This document shows positions 62,431-64,000 of a stretch of DNA of 64,000 nucleotides, piece by piece. The notes beneath the pieces are model-generated. The model did no database searches and was not told where the DNA came from. It worked only from the letters and a program-made list of their open reading frames with translations. A program made the position numbers and the translations under genes. The DNA comes from Trochalopteron elliotii (lineage: Eukaryota > Chordata > Aves > Passeriformes > Leiothrichidae): the NCBI GenBank assembly GCA_024734555.1, contig JANPWX010000096.1:11780688-11844687 (forward strand). The letters run 5' to 3'. The stretch's first letter is position 1, and every line of letters begins with the position of its first letter.

Positions 62431-64000
62431 ATGCTACAGGCGTATTTAGTGTCCAACACTGTGATGGATTTGAGATCTGCTGGTTGTAAGAGCTGTCCTC
62501 TTTTGGGATTCTTCAAAGACTGTTATGCTGCAAGGGCTTGCTATCATTAAGATGGATGTGGGAAATTCACATTACCTGACTTTAGACATCTATATGTGAG
62601 GTAATCATCTGATTACAACCTGCTCTGATCAGTGGAGAAGAGAATTCATGGTTATTGTCCCCTAGGAGATAAGCTGTGCACTATGAATCACAGAACTCCC
62701 TGGAAGGGGAGCCAAGAGATTAACTCTCACTGCCCTTGACTGGCATCCACCTTGGAGAAAATGTGAGGGGAGAACTGGTAAGAAAGGGAAGTAAGTAGAG
62801 ACTTGTATCCTGGGTCTACTTCCTCCCTCGTGGAGCACGTTGCAAAAAAAAAAAAGCAGGAAACATGGCTTTGAAAATTTTTTTTCCAAGGCGAGAGTGG
62901 TCTGTTTTCTAACACAAGAGTGCAAGTGCAAGTCAGCTGGAAAATATCTTCTTCTTTTGTGAGTGCAACATGTCTGTGAAAGATAAATTTGACTAGGAAA
63001 AAATATGTTAATATGCCTGATTGTCATGTATTTTCTCCAAAATCCCAGTTTTACAATTCAGAGGGCTAGCTAGGAATGAGAAAAATGCATTTAAATCACT
63101 CCTGGCTCTAAAGAGCTATATAATGGAAATTAAGCTGCCTAAAGAATAATTAGACAGGAGCTGTACACAGAGCAGAGCATCTGAAGGGCAGAACAAGGAA
63201 AACTGGGCTGCTATTACCTAGGTTCAGAGGAACTGGACTGTGTAGCTCCTGGTGATTGAATTCATTCCCCATACAATTGTATCAGATGTATGGTGTATTA
63301 TTTTGCGTGTTGTTTCTGTGGTCAAGATAAAATCATCTGTCTTTCTGCCATATGGAAAGAAGTTTGTTACTTCAATGTTTTTCCTATCACCAGTGAAAAG
63401 CAATTTCCATGTCAAATATCTGTGTCTATACTTGCAATTATACCTACACCTTTAACTATCTTTATATTATTTTCAAAGACAAAAATCATTCTCTTCAATT
63501 CCTCTTAATCTGCACCTATAGTAGATCAGTGTTTCTTTATGATGACACTTAAATTGCTCACCACTCGTTCAGACAAATTAAATGTACCACAATGCTTTGA
63601 AGGTACTCCATCTGCCTTGAGCCAGGGTTCTTCACATCACCTATGCTCCAACTGCCACGTTTTGCATTGTTAATCTGTCAGGAACTGCTTGCTGTTATGG
63701 TGTTTTGATGCAAAAATACAGCTGCTGGATACTTAGGTGGAGGAGAACATCTGACAAATAACTAGTTGAGTCAAAATGGGTGGCATTCATTTGACCAGCC
63801 ATCTTTTACATGTGACCTAACTCTATACACCCTCATCAATAAAGAGGAACAGTCACTTCTAAGTGACTCATCATATCCTAAAGCAGAAATCTTATCTAGG
63901 GGAAGCTGTTGGCATGACAGGCAGGGGAGGCATAATGGGAACCTGAAACAGCCCATGCACTGCATGGAGGCAGTCTACAGGAGAAGAGAATTGCTTCTTT
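62431..64000. other. Distal 3' flank, no gene seen
   Basis: Non-coding AT-rich sequence. A short stretch at 62688-62760 (AATCACAGAACTCCCTGGAA) vaguely recalls an antisense CR1 end but is too diverged to call. Nothing else was recognised to the window end. Confidence 0.55.

Noticed and set aside
62688..62760. Possible antisense CR1 3' end (AATCACAGAACTCCCTGGAA)
   Set aside because: The resemblance fades after about 25 bases and the diagnostic 'catctagtccaacc' block is absent.
1..64000. Search for tRNA, rRNA, snRNA-like genes, CRISPR arrays or a second protein gene
   Set aside because: No tRNA B-box-like or cloverleaf pattern, no regularly spaced direct repeats, and no other exon-like series with family resemblance was found by eye.

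Overview
This window is eukaryotic, from a vertebrate, and almost certainly from a bird. It carries one recognisable protein-coding gene split by very long AT-rich introns with GT-AG junctions. The interspersed repeats are CR1 LINE pieces with avian-type sequence. A compact CpG-rich block covers the first coding exon, while CpG is scarce elsewhere. There are no bacterial operons, CRISPR arrays, tRNA or rRNA genes. A single ambiguous base (n) sits at 21702.

The gene is CLVS2 (clavesin 2), on the plus strand. The whole coding sequence is present in five coding exons: 103-491, 8816-8990, 39374-39484, 41945-42165 and 46978-47065. Together they give 984 nt, which is 327 codons plus TAA, and every junction keeps the frame. 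The product is a neuronal Sec14/CRAL-TRIO lipid-binding protein. It has a CRAL-TRIO N-terminal helical region in exon 1, the lipid-binding core in exons 1-4, an acidic linker in exon 4, and an extreme C-terminus (LLSLD) that fits the clathrin-box consensus.

Layout: 1-~500 is a CpG island with the 5' UTR and first coding exon. Intron 1 is 492-8815 (8.3 kb). Intron 2 is 8991-39373 (30.4 kb) and holds two ordinary CR1 pieces, one ancient CR1-like piece, an isolated CpG cluster near 29.05 kb, a strong palindrome at 24.5 kb and several short tandem repeats. Intron 3 is 39485-41944 (2.5 kb). Intron 4 is 42166-46977 (4.8 kb) and holds an inverted pair of about 95-bp copies of a repeat I cannot name. 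The 3' UTR starts at 47066; a good poly(A) signal lies at 48175, but the true end is not decided by sequence alone. From there to 64000 I see non-coding flank with one CR1 3' end (58.5 kb), one ancient CR1-like tail (62.4 kb) and a (TTTTG)9 microsatellite.

I found no second gene and no convincing undescribed biological system. The observations most worth checking are the inverted repeat pair in intron 4, the CpG cluster inside intron 2, and the near-perfect palindromes at 24531-24560 and 58220-58240.
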